A stretch of 6,270 nt of DNA from Bacilli bacterium (GTDB lineage Bacteria > Bacillota_I > Bacilli_A > Haloplasmatales > Haloplasmataceae), in assembly GCA_012513195.1 (NCBI GenBank), contig JAAZCR010000067.1, positions 1 through 6,270 on the forward strand, given 5' to 3'. Positions 5,636 through 6,270 of this stretch are shown one piece after another (the stretch's first letter is position 1; each line of letters begins with the position of its first letter). A program made the translations under genes and the position numbers. The notes beneath the pieces were generated by a model. That model was not told the DNA's origin. It was given only the letters and a program-made list of their open reading frames with translations, and searched no databases.

Positions 5636-6110
5636 TAACCACGGTTTAACGAAAGAAATTGAAGTGATTTATCATCGCCATAAACAGGAAACGGCTATTT
5701 TCCTGCATTGTGGCGATAGTGAAATGGATGAGAATCATCCTATCTTAAAACCATTTAAGGTTGTAAATGGCAATAGTGATGATTATGCTTTTCCTCATGA
5801 ATTTTTGTTTGAGATTGAAGGGAAAAAGATTTTATTGATTCATGGCCATTTCCATAGTGTAAAGTATGATTTACACCCCTTACAACATTATGCGAAACTA
5901 CGGGGAGCAGATATCGTCTTTTTTGGGCATACCCATTATCCATCAGTGGATATGATCGATGGCATATTGTTAGTTAATCCTGGCAGTATCCTAGCCAATC
6001 GGGGTACAAGAGGAAGAAGTTATTGTGTAGTAGATATAAATGGCAAAGAAGTAGAAGTGCAACATTTAGATGTTATGAGTGGTAATATTTATCCAGTACC
6101 TTCTGAATAA
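5610..6110 (+). CDS. YfcE/YsnB-type metallophosphoesterase (putative phosphodiesterase)
   Basis: This is a compact calcineurin-like phosphoesterase of the YfcE/MJ0936 group, 166 residues, the usual size for the stand-alone domain. All metal-site motifs are visible: VVSDNHG (Asp9, His11); LHCGDSE (Asp36); VNGNSDD (Asn55, with Asp57); LLIHGH (His78); and FFGHTHYP (His107, His109), followed by LVNPGSI. Relatives bind two divalent metals and hydrolyse phosphodiesters in vitro, but the physiological substrate is not settled, so no narrower function is claimed. ATG 5610 has AAGGTG 7 nt upstream, within the 3' end of rdgB, and the genes overlap by 26 nt. It corresponds to ysnB, last gene of the B. 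subtilis rph-ysnA-ysnB set. The gene ends at TAA 6108-6110. Confidence 0.93.
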   Translation: MTRIVVVSDNHGLTKEIEVIYHRHKQETAIFLHCGDSEMDENHPILKPFKVVNGNSDDYAFPHEFLFEIEGKKILLIHGHFHSVKYDLHPLQHYAKLRGADIVFFGHTHYPSVDMIDGILLVNPGSILANRGTRGRSYCVVDINGKEVEVQHLDVMSGNIYPVPSE

Positions 6111-6136
6111 TTTATATATATCTAGATATAATAGAT

Positions 6137-6152
6137 AATGGCGAAAGTCATT
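6137..6152 (+). other. Small GNRA-tetraloop hairpin between the operon and the 5S gene
   Basis: AATGGC (6137-6142) and GTCATT (6147-6152) form a 6-bp stem with one G-U pair, closed by a GAAA tetraloop, a very stable loop class. It is followed by TCTTTAC and not a proper T-run, so it is a poor terminator but the only candidate to end the rph operon before the 5S promoter. Confidence 0.35.
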
Positions 6153-6174
6153 CTTTACATCTTATAAAAAGTAC

Positions 6175-6203
6175 TTTACAAAATTAAGAAGATTCGATAT
6201 AAT
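6175..6203 (+). promoter_or_regulatory. Strong sigma-A promoter for the 5S rRNA gene
   Basis: TTTACA (6175-6180) and a perfect TATAAT (6198-6203) are spaced by exactly 17 nt. The 25 nt before the -35 are AT-rich with A and T runs, as in an UP element. Likely start points are A6209 or G6211; B. subtilis rRNA promoters typically start with G. Either would leave only a 5-7 nt leader before the 5S sequence. Confidence 0.85.
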
Positions 6204-6215
6204 ACTTAATGCAAG

Positions 6216-6270
6216 TTTGGTGATTATATCGAGGAGGAAACACCTGTTCCCATTCCGAACACAGAAGTTA
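6216..6270 (+). rRNA. rrf: 5S ribosomal RNA, 5' part (runs off window end)
   Basis: The last 55 nt align without gaps to the 5' half of Bacilli-type 5S rRNA as I recall the B. subtilis sequence. They start TTTGGTG, contain the near-invariant stretch GTTCCCATTCCGAACAC (6245-6261; B. subtilis has GTTCCCATACCGAACAC) and end AGAAGTTA. About half of the ~117-nt gene is present. No 23S rRNA sequence precedes it: the upstream neighbour is a protein gene followed by a dedicated promoter. It is therefore either a lone 5S gene, the head of a 5S-tRNA cluster, or a 5S-first rRNA operon; the window ends too early to tell. Confidence 0.95.

Noticed and set aside
5755..5943. 62-codon minus-strand frame in the phosphodiesterase gene
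   Set aside because: It is a shadow of the metal-site-rich coding strand; its His-rich composition mirrors the sense-strand codons.
6113..6132. TATAAT-like sequence just after the phosphodiesterase stop as a second 5S promoter
   Set aside because: The -10-like TATAAT at 6127-6132 has no acceptable -35 at 16-18 nt and no TGn extension; the promoter at 6175-6203 is far better.

Overview
This window looks like chromosomal core DNA from a low-GC, spore-forming member of the Bacillota. Three things suggest this: AT-rich sequence with strong AGGAGG-type ribosome binding sites; a near-canonical GerE (mother-cell sporulation regulator) with a GerM-like sporulation protein; and a gene order that follows the Bacillus subtilis gerE-ysmB-racE-gerM-rph-ysnA-ysnB block. 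TGA is used as a stop (exonuclease and rdgB genes) and TGG encodes Trp, so the code is standard and not the mycoplasma code. The lineage cannot be fixed further from the window. A deep-branching Bacilli-like spore former is a guess.

Layout, with every gene on the + strand. Positions 1-1271 hold the 3' two thirds of uvrC (excision-repair nuclease). Positions 1272-1596 hold gerE, with a sigma-K-like promoter in front and an intrinsic terminator overlapping its stop. Positions 1609-3337 form a second unit: a sigma-A-type promoter, a DEDDh 3'-5' exonuclease with an unrecognised N-terminal domain, and a translationally coupled glutamate racemase gene, closed by a terminator. Positions 3353-4243 encode a membrane-anchored GerM-like protein. 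Positions 4268-6110 form a third unit: an extended -10 promoter, then rph (RNase PH), rdgB (dITP/XTP pyrophosphatase) and a YfcE/YsnB-type metallophosphoesterase, each overlapping the next. Positions 6111-6215 are intergenic and carry a very good rRNA-style promoter. From 6216 to the window end lie the first ~55 nt of a 5S rRNA gene, with no 16S or 23S in front of it.

The genes fall into three themes: spore development (gerE, gerM); cell wall precursor supply (racemase giving D-glutamate); and nucleic-acid or nucleotide housekeeping (uvrC, exonuclease, rph, rdgB). Compared with the B. subtilis order as I recall it, the genes between uvrC and gerE (including sdhCAB) are absent, and the exonuclease occupies the ysmB (MarR-family) slot. 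I see no mobile element, CRISPR array, tRNA or obvious novel multi-gene system. The most unusual points are the 5S rRNA gene placed directly behind its own promoter and the two-domain exonuclease.
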